Positions 35,864 through 43,522 of a stretch of DNA of 43,522 bases are shown in pieces. The notes below the pieces were generated by a model. That model did no database searches and was not told where the DNA came from. It saw only the letters and a program-made list of their open reading frames with translations. The position numbers and the translations under genes are program-made. The stretch covers positions 1-43,522 of the forward strand of contig JANWJB010000008.1 in the NCBI GenBank assembly GCA_025449575.1. Direction: 5' to 3'. Position 1 is the stretch's first letter. The number at the start of each line of letters is the position of its first letter. This stretch comes from Acidobacteriaceae bacterium (GTDB lineage Bacteria; Acidobacteriota; Terriglobia; Terriglobales; Acidobacteriaceae).

Positions 35864-38511
35864 TGATGACGGAATTCCTAACCCGGCTTCGGTTTCTCAT
35901 TTTTCGCAAGAAGCATGAAGAATTTCACGCTGAGGTCCAGTTTCATTTGGAACAGTCAATTGCGGCGAAAGTGGGGGCAGGTTTATCCGTCTCTGAAGCG
36001 CGCCGGCATGCATTGGTCGAATTCGGCGGCATGGAACGGGCACGGGAAGAGTGTAATGAGCAGCGGCCGGGCTGGTGGATGGACACGGTGGCGCAGGATG
36101 TCCGTTATGCATTGCGGGGATTCCGGCGCAACCCAATATTCACCATCGCTGTGATTGCCACCCTGGCGTTGGGTATCGGGGCCACTACCTCCGTGTTCAG
36201 CGTGGTGGACCGGATTCTATTCCGCAGCTTGCCCTACGCGCACAGTGATCGGCTGGTATCAGTTGGGATAGTGCATTCACTGGAAAAGCAGGAATTCATG
36301 ATGGGCAGCTTCTCCTTTGATTGGCGCGACAATCAAAAGCCGTTTGAGTCCATGGCTTCCCAGGGAACTATGCCACATGCCTGCGATCTGGTCGAGAACA
36401 ATCCGACACAACTTGAGTGCCTCTCTTTCGACGCAAAGTTTCTGCCTCTGCTTGGAATTTCACCGGTACTGGGGCGCAATTTCCTACCCGGGGAAGACCG
36501 GCCCAATGGGCCTCGTGTCGTGATCATTTCCTATGGGTTGTGGAAGAGCCACTACAACCAGAGTCCAGAGATCATTGGCCGCTTGATCGACGTCGATGGC
36601 AGTCCGGCGCGCGTGGTTGGCGTTCTGCCCAGGGATTTTCAGTTTCCCACTCTTCAGTCAGCTGACGTGATCTTCCCAATGGCGCTGGACCGGGCGGCCC
36701 AAGCGACCGCGAATGGAGGTTTCGGCAATCCGATGCGTACGTTCGCGCGGCTCAAGCCCGGGGTAAGCATCGCGCAGGCCAGGGCGGAGATGGAGCCCTT
36801 GTTCGCACATACGCGGGACACTATTATTCCTCCGGGTGTTCGCAAAGACGTTCACCTAAGCATTCGTTCGCTGCGCGATCGTGAGACGCAGGACGTGCAG
36901 TTGACGGCCTGGATACTGCTCGGTTCAGTGTTGGCGGTACTGCTGATTGGCTGCGCGAATGTGGCTAGTCTGATGATGGCGCGGGGCGAGGCTCGGGAAC
37001 GCGAACTGGCTGTGCGCTCTGCGCTCGGTGCCTCTCAGGCACGTCTCATTCGGCAAACGCTCACTGAGGCCACGTTGCTCTCGCTTGCCGGGGCGGCTGT
37101 GGGATTGGCGCTTGCGGCTGGGTTGCTGCGGGTTTTTCTCGATCTGGCTCCCACCGGGATTCCATTTCTTGAGCGGGCCGGTCTGGATTTTCGCATCGCG
37201 CTCTTCACAGTGCTTCTGTCATTGGTTTGTGGAGCGTTGTTCGGTCTGTTGCCTGCCTTGCAGAGGCCACACGCTATTGCCTTGGCGGCACGCGCCGCGA
37301 AAACTTTCAAGAGCACTGTCCTGCGGCGAAGTCTGGTGGTGGGACAGATTGCAGTGAGCATGATTCTGCTCTCGGGTTCGGCACTTTTGCTCAGGAGCTT
37401 TCAAAACATTGAGAAACAGAACCTGGGAATGCAACCGGGCGGTGTCTTCACTGTGCGGATCGCTCTGCCCTGGTTCCGCTATAACACGGGCCAGAAGGAG
37501 ATGGATTTTTACCTTCGTGCAGAAGCGGCAATTCGGCGTCTTCCGGGTATACGCGCCGTCGCAATAAGCGATTCAGTGCCTCCGGGAGGCTGGCATGGTG
37601 GCAGTCGCTCGTCCGATCTGGTAGTTGAAGGCAAGCCAAAGTCAGAGCAAGGACCGGGCGATCCATTGGCTGTACGTACGGTCACGCCCGATTACTTTCA
37701 GTCATTGAATATTCCTATCGTCCGCGGGCACAATTTTACCGAAGCAGATCGTCGTTCCAAGGAGTCTCTGATCATCATCAGCAGGCTTCTGGCAGCTCGC
37801 CTGTTTCCTGGCGAGGACCCAATCGGTCAGCGCGTTCATTCGAGCTACGGTACTGCGGCGGCGTGGTACACGGTCGTGGGCGTGGCAGGGAATGTAAAAA
37901 ATAGCGGGCTCGTAGAACCTGACGAGCCGGAGATCTATTTTCTTAGACACAGCGCTGCCGATAATTGGGGTGGCCCCCCGCCGCTGCTGATTGTAGATTC
38001 TGTGCTTTCGACTGAGGCAACAGTTCCGTGGGTGCGGTCGCAGATTGCTCAACTCGACCCGACCGTCCCGGTCGCGACTGAGGCCCTGAACGAACAGGTC
38101 AGCAAGCTGGCTGATCGCCCGAGATTTGAGACGGCACTCTTGGGGTTCTTCGCATTTTGTGGGTTGCTGATGGCTGTCATCGGGCTCTACGGCGTCATTT
38201 CGTTTGTGGCGACCCAGCGCACTCAGGAGATCGGAGTCCGCATGGCGCTAGGAGCAACGCGAGTGGACATTTTGCGGTTGATCTCCGGTGAGGGAGTGCG
38301 GCTGATTGTGGCGGGAGGTGTGATTGGTCTGGCGGCATCCGTGGCCACGGCGCAACTATTGAAGAGCCTTCTCTACGAGGTCAAGCCGCATGATCCGGCA
38401 ATGTATGCGTTGGCCACGTTTCTTCTGGTTCTGGTGGCGCTTGCGGCAACACTCATTCCAGCCCGAGCAGCAATGAAGGTTGAGCCAACAGTGGCGCTGC
38501 GCTACGAATAG
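35863..38511 (+). CDS. ADOP-type duplicated MacB/FtsX permease
   Basis: An 882-residue inner-membrane protein of the acidobacterial duplicated orphan permease type. After an N-terminal cytoplasmic helical segment (EFHAEVQFHLEQSI, ARRHALVEFGG) comes DVRYALRGFRRNPIFTIAVIATLALGIGATTSVFSVVD, starting the first MacB periplasmic core, then three helices of an FtsX unit (LLIGCANVASLMMARG, ERELAVRSALGAS). A second MacB core (VDIDGSP-like blocks, VTPDYFQSLNIPIVRG) and a second FtsX unit (FVATQRTQEIGVRMALGATR, RAAMKVEPTVALRYE) complete it. ADOP proteins are usually found without an ATPase. Here an ATPase start codon and ribosome site lie 94 bases downstream, but that gene is cut off after about 27 codons. 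GTG 35860 and ATG 35866 are alternative starts. Confidence 0.9.
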   Translation: MMTEFLTRLRFLIFRKKHEEFHAEVQFHLEQSIAAKVGAGLSVSEARRHALVEFGGMERAREECNEQRPGWWMDTVAQDVRYALRGFRRNPIFTIAVIATLALGIGATTSVFSVVDRILFRSLPYAHSDRLVSVGIVHSLEKQEFMMGSFSFDWRDNQKPFESMASQGTMPHACDLVENNPTQLECLSFDAKFLPLLGISPVLGRNFLPGEDRPNGPRVVIISYGLWKSHYNQSPEIIGRLIDVDGSPARVVGVLPRDFQFPTLQSADVIFPMALDRAAQATANGGFGNPMRTFARLKPGVSIAQARAEMEPLFAHTRDTIIPPGVRKDVHLSIRSLRDRETQDVQLTAWILLGSVLAVLLIGCANVASLMMARGEARERELAVRSALGASQARLIRQTLTEATLLSLAGAAVGLALAAGLLRVFLDLAPTGIPFLERAGLDFRIALFTVLLSLVCGALFGLLPALQRPHAIALAARAAKTFKSTVLRRSLVVGQIAVSMILLSGSALLLRSFQNIEKQNLGMQPGGVFTVRIALPWFRYNTGQKEMDFYLRAEAAIRRLPGIRAVAISDSVPPGGWHGGSRSSDLVVEGKPKSEQGPGDPLAVRTVTPDYFQSLNIPIVRGHNFTEADRRSKESLIIISRLLAARLFPGEDPIGQRVHSSYGTAAAWYTVVGVAGNVKNSGLVEPDEPEIYFLRHSAADNWGGPPPLLIVDSVLSTEATVPWVRSQIAQLDPTVPVATEALNEQVSKLADRPRFETALLGFFAFCGLLMAVIGLYGVISFVATQRTQEIGVRMALGATRVDILRLISGEGVRLIVAGGVIGLAASVATAQLLKSLLYEVKPHDPAMYALATFLLVLVALAATLIPARAAMKVEPTVALRYE

Positions 38512-38605
38512 TTGTTTAAGACGGGGGCTGACCTGGCAACCGAATACTGTGAACCACGGCTATTTCAACTGCCCGCGTTTGAACGAGACAATGGAGGCTG
38601 ATGCC

Positions 38606-38842
38606 ATGCTTGAGTTACAAAATCTTTCGAGAAGTTTCCGTGGTATTCCTGCTATTCAGGATGTCAGTTTCAAGCTCGCGCCCGAGATCCGCATTCCGTT
38701 TTCTGATCTGCCACCATCCATCGCATCTCAGCTCTCCTTGGAGGGGGCAGGCCACATCACACGCGCGACTGCTTCCATCATCTGCTTCCGCTGCGACTCT
38801 TCGACCAGAAGCTGCTTTTTGCCTTTTTCGGTGAGCCGGTAG
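38606..38842 (+). pseudogene. ABC transporter ATPase stub (N-terminal 27 codons)
   Basis: With GGAGG at 38593-38597 and an ATG at 38606, the frame reads MLELQNLSRSFRGIPAIQDV and then SFKLAPE, the exact beginning of a MacB/CcmA-type ABC ATPase, where GEI and the Walker A loop should follow. Homology stops at about 38687, and the frame runs through unrelated DNA to a stop at 38842. There is no Walker A, signature or Walker B, so the product cannot hydrolyse ATP. The break point coincides with the edge of an inverted ADOP remnant. Confidence 0.7.
38660..38726 (-). pseudogene. Inverted remnant of an ADOP permease (first codons only)
   Basis: On the minus strand, an ATG at 38726, one base after the remnant PadR stop and preceded by AAGGAGAG, begins ATGCGATGG. 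The bases ATGG are then duplicated. In the shifted frame the sequence reads WWQIRKRNADLGRELETDI, the typical N-terminus of ADOP permeases (MRWWQ.IRKR.ADLERELR). The 4-base duplication breaks the frame, and homology ends where the ABC ATPase stub begins. About 20 codons survive. Confidence 0.6.
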
Positions 38843-38915
38843 TACTTGAACTCGCGGTTGCGATCGGGAGCCGTCTCCCATTTAGAAATGACCCAGCCTC
38901 GTCCCTCCAGCCTGG
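38728..38915 (-). pseudogene. Inverted remnant of a PadR regulator (C-terminal half)
   Basis: The minus strand encodes RLEGRGWVISKWETAPDRNREFKYYRLTEKGKKQL and then MMEAVARVMWPAP before a TGA at 38730. This is the second half of a PadR domain; the LYPALH.RL half is lost at about 38915, where a cyclase-like gene fragment starts on the other strand. It is a second, partly deleted padR-ADOP pair, facing the intact one. Confidence 0.65.
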
Positions 38916-39683
38916 GGCAATTTCGATTGGCATCGCAAGAAGGAACCGCAGCCTTGGACTCCAACCTTACCGACCCTTCAACTGCTAGTGGCCCTCGGCA
39001 TAGCCCCAGAATCAACCCGAGTTCAACGAGCGATTTCCAAAGTTGAGAACGGCTGCCGGTGGGAACAGGCCGGTCAACCGTTCTTCTCCGGCGAAACGGA
39101 GCCCTGCATTAATGGCAGAACCGTAGCAATAGGTGTCTATTTCGGACGCGACATGAGTCTTTTGGTACGGCGGCTGCTTGATGAACAACTAAACGATGGT
39201 GGATGGAATTGTGAAGCGGAACGTGGCTCGACACGTTCATCCTTCGCAACAACGATCAACGTTTTAGAGGGCTTGCTTGCATACGAGAGAGCAATGGGTA
39301 GTTCTGCCGAACTGGTATCAGCCAGAACATGCGGCGAAGAGTACCTATTGGAAAGATCGCTATTTCGGCGTAAGAAAACGGGCGCGGTTGTTAATTCATC
39401 TTGGACGGACTTCTCGTTTCCCACGCGGTGGCACTACGACGTATTGAGAGGCCTTGACTATTTCTGCGCAGTAGGTGGCGCTCCCGATAAGAGATTAGAG
39501 GAAGCCGTTCAACTGTTGCGATCTAAGCGCAAATCGGGTGGCTTTTGGCTTCTGGAGAATACTCATCCGGGCAAAGTTCACTTCCCGCTGGAAGCGGGCG
39601 ACGGTAGGCCAAGTCGCTGGAACACCCTAAGAGCGCTCCGTGTTCTGAAATGGTACTTCAACGACGAATGTGGTCTATGGTAA
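38912..39683 (+). pseudogene. Terpenoid-cyclase / prenyltransferase-like fragment, N-terminus lost
   Basis: A plus-strand frame with no credible start encodes WTPTLPTLQLLVALGIAPES, FFSGETEPCINGRTVAIGVY, DEQLNDGGWNCEAERGS, SSFATTINVLEGLLAYE, FPTRWHYDVLRGLDYF and RPSRWNTLRALRVLKWY, closing at 39683. QLNDGGWNCE and the repeated helices point to the alpha-alpha barrel seen in squalene cyclases and prenyltransferases, in a family of soluble uncharacterised bacterial proteins of about 300 residues. About 50-80 N-terminal residues appear to be missing at the join with the PadR remnant. A GTG at 38988 could start a shortened protein, but no ribosome site is visible. The 260 bases after it hold no recognisable gene. 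Confidence 0.6.
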
Positions 39684-39943
39684 CCCGCTCGTGGCGAACC
39701 ATGCGTTGCTGAGATTGGAAGAGAGCGGGTTGATAACAATATAGGAAAACAGACGGACGAACCCCATGACCGACCGGTGATTCCCGCCGTCAGAAGCGCC
39801 GCGTGCGAACGATCGAGAGCGGGAGGACCAAATCTGTGGGCTGACCGCGGCCCTCGCTGGGTTGGGCACGAATAATGTCCCATCATTGGGCGTTTAGAGT
39901 AAGATGGCTCCGCACCAAAACCCCCGCGGCGAAAGGGATTCAA

Positions 39944-41032
39944 ATGAATTCGCTCATCACCAGTCAAGAGAGAGTGAAAAACCTTGCGGCTCTCCAGTCG
40001 GCGCCGACCGCAGGCTCCGGGCCTCACACGATTTCGCAGATTCATGCGTTCGCTGTCCCAGGCCCAGGAGTAAAGAATGCCTACAGCGTATTGCAGGTAA
40101 ACACCCGTTCCGGCATCACGGGGTACGGCGAGTGCAAGCCACTTTCCCGAACAGATGTGGAGGCTCTGCAGCAGCTCGTTGGCCAGTCCGCCTACGCATA
40201 TGAGCCTTTGACGCCCATGGCGCCGCCGCCGGCTCAAGGTGGGCTCAACATGGCGCTGCTCGATATTGTCGGCAAGATAACCAAAACGCCGGTATACCGT
40301 GTGATGGGCGGCCCCACACGCTTCAAGGCCCGCGCGATCGCACGGTTGACCGGCTCTTCCGACAGCGAGCTGCAGGCCAGCTTGAAACAGCAGATGGCTG
40401 CGGGAGTGCGCGCGTTTCTTTTGCCCATCACCAGCCCCACCGCGCGAAACCAGGGGAGCGCATTCGTGAAAGCCAACGTCGAGCGATTCCAGGTATTTCG
40501 CGCCGCCGCGCCAGAAGCGGAGTTTGCGGTCGAAAGCCGGGACCATCTGACGCCCGGCGACGCTTCGTTCTTGGCCGCCGCCCTGGAGCCGTACCATCCC
40601 CTATGGTTCGACGAGCCCTGTACGGTTACGAACCTTGAGGCTCTGCATAAGATCTCCGACGAGACCGTCGTGCCGCTCGGCTTCGGACGCAATATCAGCA
40701 ACGCGGGAACCTTTCAGGATCTGCTGCGGGAAGGCGTGATCGATCTGGTGAGGCCCGATCTGCTGATCTATGGAATATCGGGGGTTTGCCGCATTGCGTC
40801 GATGGCCGAGACGTATTACACGGCAATGGCTCCGTGGCATTCCGCTGGACCAATCGCGACCGCTGCCGCTTTGCACGCCGCTGCCAGCATGCCCAATTTC
40901 TTCGTGCTGCAGATCCCGGATTCCGGCGCGGGTTCCGCAGTCATTCAGGACGGATTTTTTGAACTGCCCAAAGGCCCTGGCCTTGGCGTCACCGTAGACA
41001 CGAAACAGTGGGAGAGGAATCGAATCGCATGA
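39944..41032 (+). CDS. Enolase-superfamily (mandelate racemase-like) protein with altered active site
   Basis: A 362-residue cytoplasmic protein of the mandelate racemase/muconate lactonising fold. It has a capping domain (TRSGITGYGECKPLSR, LLDIVGKITKTPVYRVMGGP) and barrel ending in MAPWHSAGPIATAAALHAAASMPNF. Compared with its downstream neighbour, the KxK catalytic strand is replaced by FLLP (158-161), the first metal ligand Asp by Glu (E197 in AVESRD), and the third ligand Glu of TGER by FGRN (246-250). E224 in WFDEP is kept. It may have lost or changed catalysis. AAGGGA lies about seven bases before the ATG at 39944. It overlaps the next gene by four bases (ATGA), so the two are made together. 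Confidence 0.8.
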   Translation: MNSLITSQERVKNLAALQSAPTAGSGPHTISQIHAFAVPGPGVKNAYSVLQVNTRSGITGYGECKPLSRTDVEALQQLVGQSAYAYEPLTPMAPPPAQGGLNMALLDIVGKITKTPVYRVMGGPTRFKARAIARLTGSSDSELQASLKQQMAAGVRAFLLPITSPTARNQGSAFVKANVERFQVFRAAAPEAEFAVESRDHLTPGDASFLAAALEPYHPLWFDEPCTVTNLEALHKISDETVVPLGFGRNISNAGTFQDLLREGVIDLVRPDLLIYGISGVCRIASMAETYYTAMAPWHSAGPIATAAALHAAASMPNFFVLQIPDSGAGSAVIQDGFFELPKGPGLGVTVDTKQWERNRIA

Positions 41033-42381
41033 ACAGACGTAAATTTCTTGGAGGAGCAGCGGCGGCGTTCGCGGCTGCCGGCGCCCGCCCGTTGCATGCT
41101 GCCGCGAATTCGGCTTTGCGCCCTTCCGACCTTTGCGGATGCAACCCATATTTTCAGTATGGCTTCCGGCAGAACGAAGTGGAACTGTTCAAAGACGTAA
41201 ACACCAACCTGCGGGTTACCAACATGAAGGTCTTTGGCGTTTCCTTAACGCCCAACTCCGACCGTCCCTACGTGTTCGTAAAGCTGGAGACCAATCAGGG
41301 CCTGGTGGGCTGGGGCGAAGCGACGTTGGAGGGCAAAGCCGGTTCCACGATTGCCTGTGTACAGGACTTCCGTGATTTTGTGGTTGGGAAAGATCCGCTC
41401 CAAGTACAGCATCATTGGGAGTCGATGTACGTGCAAAGCTTTTACCGCGCCGGTCCGCTGATGGGCTCTGCGATTTCCGGCATTGATCAAGCGCTATGGG
41501 ATATTCGCGGCAAAGCGATGGGCGTTCCGGTATATCAGTTGCTTGGCGGCCCCTATGATGCAAAGGGCGTGCGCGGCTACTACCATGCGGAAAATGCGAG
41601 GACGGATGAACAGCTTGCCGAACTGCGCGAGACCGCGCTTTCCACTGGAGTTTCCTGCTTCAAGGTCGGACTTCCGGACCAGGCATACGAGTGGATTGAG
41701 ACCACTCCCAAGATCGAGCGGGCGGTCAAGTATTTGGCGCGGATCCGCGAGAAGCTCGGCGACTCCATCGACATTGCCGTGGATTTCCATGCCAAGACCA
41801 GTCCCAGCGTAGCCACTATCATTTGCAAGGAGGTTGAACCCTTGCGTCTGCTGTGGGTGGAAGAACCATGCCCGCCGGAAAATGTCTCGGCAATGGCGCG
41901 CATCTCCCGGCGCACCACGACTCCGATCGCGACTGGCGAACGTCTTGTAGCGGCATTCGGGTTCCGCGAGCTGATTGAAAAGAGCGTTGTGGACATTCTG
42001 CAACCCGACATCAATCATGTGGGCGGAATTACCGGGTTGCGGAAGGTGGCGGACATGGCTAACTACTCCAATATGTCGATGGCTCCTCATGCGTGTGAGG
42101 GCCCGATCGGAGGCCTTGCCACCCTCCACGTCGATGCCTCCATGCCTAACTTCCTGGTCCAGGAGATCTGCAGCTTCGTTAAGCCCACTAAAAAGGACGA
42201 AATCTGGGCCGAGTGGTTCGGGTTTCCGCCTATGCGCATGGTGGATGGAAGATTTCCTCTCTCCAGCAAGCCCGGATTGGGATTTGAGCTCAGCGAAGCA
42301 TCACTGGCGAAGTTTCCATTCGGCGGCACCAATCCGATGGCGCGAGTCTTCCAGGTAGATGGCTCGGTAGCGGAGTGGTAA
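41029..42381 (+). CDS. Tat-exported enolase-superfamily sugar-acid dehydratase-like enzyme
   Basis: A 450-residue protein with a twin-arginine signal (MNRRKFLGGAAAAFAAAGA), unusual for a family that is mostly cytoplasmic. The capping domain carries VKLETNQGLVGWGEATLEGK and GIDQALWDIRGKAMGVPVYQLLGG. All three metal-ligand positions are present: D252 in AVDFHAK, the WVEEP pair (E278/E279) and E304 in ATGER; K212 (CFKVG) and H354 (MAPHACEGPIG) are candidate acid/base residues, with D327 in QPDINHVGG. This pattern suits galactonate dehydratase or a related acid-sugar dehydratase; the substrate is not determined. GGAGAGGAA lies about nine bases before the ATG. It is co-translated with the altered paralogue. 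Confidence 0.85.
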   Translation: MNRRKFLGGAAAAFAAAGARPLHAAANSALRPSDLCGCNPYFQYGFRQNEVELFKDVNTNLRVTNMKVFGVSLTPNSDRPYVFVKLETNQGLVGWGEATLEGKAGSTIACVQDFRDFVVGKDPLQVQHHWESMYVQSFYRAGPLMGSAISGIDQALWDIRGKAMGVPVYQLLGGPYDAKGVRGYYHAENARTDEQLAELRETALSTGVSCFKVGLPDQAYEWIETTPKIERAVKYLARIREKLGDSIDIAVDFHAKTSPSVATIICKEVEPLRLLWVEEPCPPENVSAMARISRRTTTPIATGERLVAAFGFRELIEKSVVDILQPDINHVGGITGLRKVADMANYSNMSMAPHACEGPIGGLATLHVDASMPNFLVQEICSFVKPTKKDEIWAEWFGFPPMRMVDGRFPLSSKPGLGFELSEASLAKFPFGGTNPMARVFQVDGSVAEW

Positions 42382-42416
42382 GGGTCGTTTGCGTCGAAGC
42401 GGCGCTGTATGCAGAG

Positions 42417-43522
42417 CTACTGCCTGAACAACCTCGGTGCAAAATCATTTAGGTCTCGGCGCCATGTGAGCCATTCATGGGATGTGCCGGGAGATGAGAA
42501 GTAGACGTATTTTATCCCCGCCTTATCAAGCATGGAGCGGAAGGCTCCGATGGCTTTCGGGAAGGGATTAGGTTCCTTGGTGCCCATGCCGAGCCAAAGG
42601 AGCTGCACCTTTGCGTTGAATGCAGGTCCGTCTTTGAAGACGCCGTTGAAGGCCGTCGCGGGATCGAGGGGTGCGGTGTTGAGGCCGTTCATGGTGCCGC
42701 TGAATCCAGCCATGTAGGCGAAGGTGTCGAGATGATCGGTGGCCAAATGAAGAGCTTCGTTGGCTCCCATAGATAGACCTGCCATCGCGCGATGATCGCG
42801 ATCGGGAATGGTGCGGAACGTGGAGTCGATCATCGGGATGACCTCTTGGATCATCACGTCTTCAAATGTGGCAAAGTTCGCGGCTGGCCCCGTGCTAGAC
42901 GATGCGAACGGTCCTGCCGGCTTGGATGCATAGCCGTTGTCCATGACGATGATCATAGGTACGGCCTTTTTCTCGGCAATGAGATTGTCGAGGATAAGGT
43001 TGGCGTGGCCCTGGAAGATCCACCCGGTTTCATCTTCGCCCGAGCCGTGCTGAAGGTAGAGCACGGGATAGCGCGCGGTAACATTGCTGTCATAATCAGG
43101 CGGGGTATAGATGAAGCAGCGGCGCCACTCCCCGGTGATTTTCGAGCGGTAGATGCGTATGCGCACATCACCATGCGGCACGTCGTTGGCGAGGGAATAG
43201 TCCACACCCTCTTCAGGGATTTCGATGCCGCTCGCATCGATGCCGGTACCGAAGAAGGTATGGCTGCCGGGATCATTCATGCGAACGCCATCAACGTCGA
43301 GTGAGTAATAGTGGAAGCCAACGACCAACGGCGAAGTGGTAACGCTCCAGACGCCGGCAGCATCGCGCGTCATGGGGAAGCGCTTGCCGGCAATATCGAC
43401 ACCGACGTTTTTGGCGTCGGGTGCTTTCAGCTGAAATGCGGCACGGTGATCGGGTAGAACCCGCGGATACTCGGCGCCCATCACATTGGTGGATGCGGGC
43501 GGCGCATCTTCAACGCGCGAAG
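42417..43522 (-). CDS. CE1-like esterase with N-terminal sandwich domain (5' end beyond right edge)
   Basis: An alpha/beta-hydrolase of the feruloyl/acetyl-xylan esterase and enterochelin-esterase type. The minus-strand frame stays open to the window edge (SRVEDAPPASTNVMGAEYPR...), so the start and any signal peptide are outside. An early-set/CBM48-like sandwich (FQLKAPDAKNVGVDIAG, YYSLDVDGVRMNDPGS) precedes the catalytic domain: RCFIYTPPDYD, YPVLYLQHGSGEDETGW, nucleophile elbow GLSMGA, and histidine in GTSHEW near the C-terminus. The aspartate may lie in the WLGMGTKEPN region. Such enzymes deacylate hemicellulose, which suits the surrounding hydrolases. It converges on the dehydratase gene with a 35-base gap. 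Confidence 0.88.
   Translation of the reverse strand, partial: SRVEDAPPASTNVMGAEYPRVLPDHRAAFQLKAPDAKNVGVDIAGKRFPMTRDAAGVWSVTTSPLVVGFHYYSLDVDGVRMNDPGSHTFFGTGIDASGIEIPEEGVDYSLANDVPHGDVRIRIYRSKITGEWRRCFIYTPPDYDSNVTARYPVLYLQHGSGEDETGWIFQGHANLILDNLIAEKKAVPMIIVMDNGYASKPAGPFASSSTGPAANFATFEDVMIQEVIPMIDSTFRTIPDRDHRAMAGLSMGANEALHLATDHLDTFAYMAGFSGTMNGLNTAPLDPATAFNGVFKDGPAFNAKVQLLWLGMGTKEPNPFPKAIGAFRSMLDKAGIKYVYFSSPGTSHEWLTWRRDLNDFAPRLFRQ

Noticed and set aside
1-43522. CRISPR arrays, complete insertion sequences or toxin-antitoxin pairs
   Set aside because: No regularly spaced repeats, transposase motifs (DDE, HUH) or recognisable toxin-antitoxin genes were seen in any region.

Overview
The window looks like chromosomal DNA of an acidobacterium (Acidobacteriota, probably Terriglobales/Acidobacteriaceae). 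This is inferred from several lineage-typical families occurring together: an Oar-like TonB-dependent receptor with a carboxypeptidase-regulatory N-terminus, a TIGR03435 'soil-associated' protein, a PadR plus ADOP-type duplicated permease pair, a winged-helix/malectin membrane protein, and many secreted glycoside hydrolases. No phylogenetic marker was compared, so the rank is inference.

Layout. 1-1661: panB-panC pantothenate genes on the minus strand, panC cut by the left edge. 2140-4638: a secreted GH31 glycosidase. 4865-7154 (minus): ribosomal protein S1 and a DUF1569/DinB-like protein. 7314-11366 (plus): a small secreted protein, a secreted beta-sandwich protein, a secreted GH43 arabinanase-like enzyme with a lectin-like tail, and a TIGR03435 protein. 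11518-23498: the most coherent locus, with a membrane-anchored winged-helix regulator carrying two malectin domains, divergent from a TonB-dependent receptor that is followed by GH31 (PA14-containing) and GH3 (PA14-containing) enzymes. This reads as a sensing, uptake and depolymerisation unit for a plant glycan, plausibly xyloglucan-like. 23623-24678: a zinc-independent MDR oxidoreductase. 24785-30843 (minus): a complete tripartite RND efflux operon. 31277-33049 (minus): alpha-glucan phosphorylase. 33506-33706: cold-shock protein.

At 33906 there is a tRNA-Phe(GAA) gene. Its 3' half is repeated twice more in tandem. Downstream, up to about 39.9 kb, lies a gene graveyard with one intact pair in the middle: two TetR C-terminal halves fused without DNA-binding domains, an intact PadR-ADOP operon, an ABC ATPase reduced to about 27 codons, an inverted PadR-ADOP remnant, and a terpenoid-cyclase-like gene missing its N-terminus. 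The arrangement fits a tRNA-associated integration hotspot that has decayed, although no integrase was recognised.

39944-43522: a two-gene operon of enolase-superfamily proteins, the first with degraded catalytic residues and the second intact and Tat-exported, then a convergent CE1-like esterase cut by the right edge.

Most attractive leads: the malectin/winged-helix transmembrane regulator with nearby GTTACA inverted repeats; the tandem tRNA-Phe 3' halves with the mosaic behind them; and the paired intact and degenerate enolase-superfamily genes.
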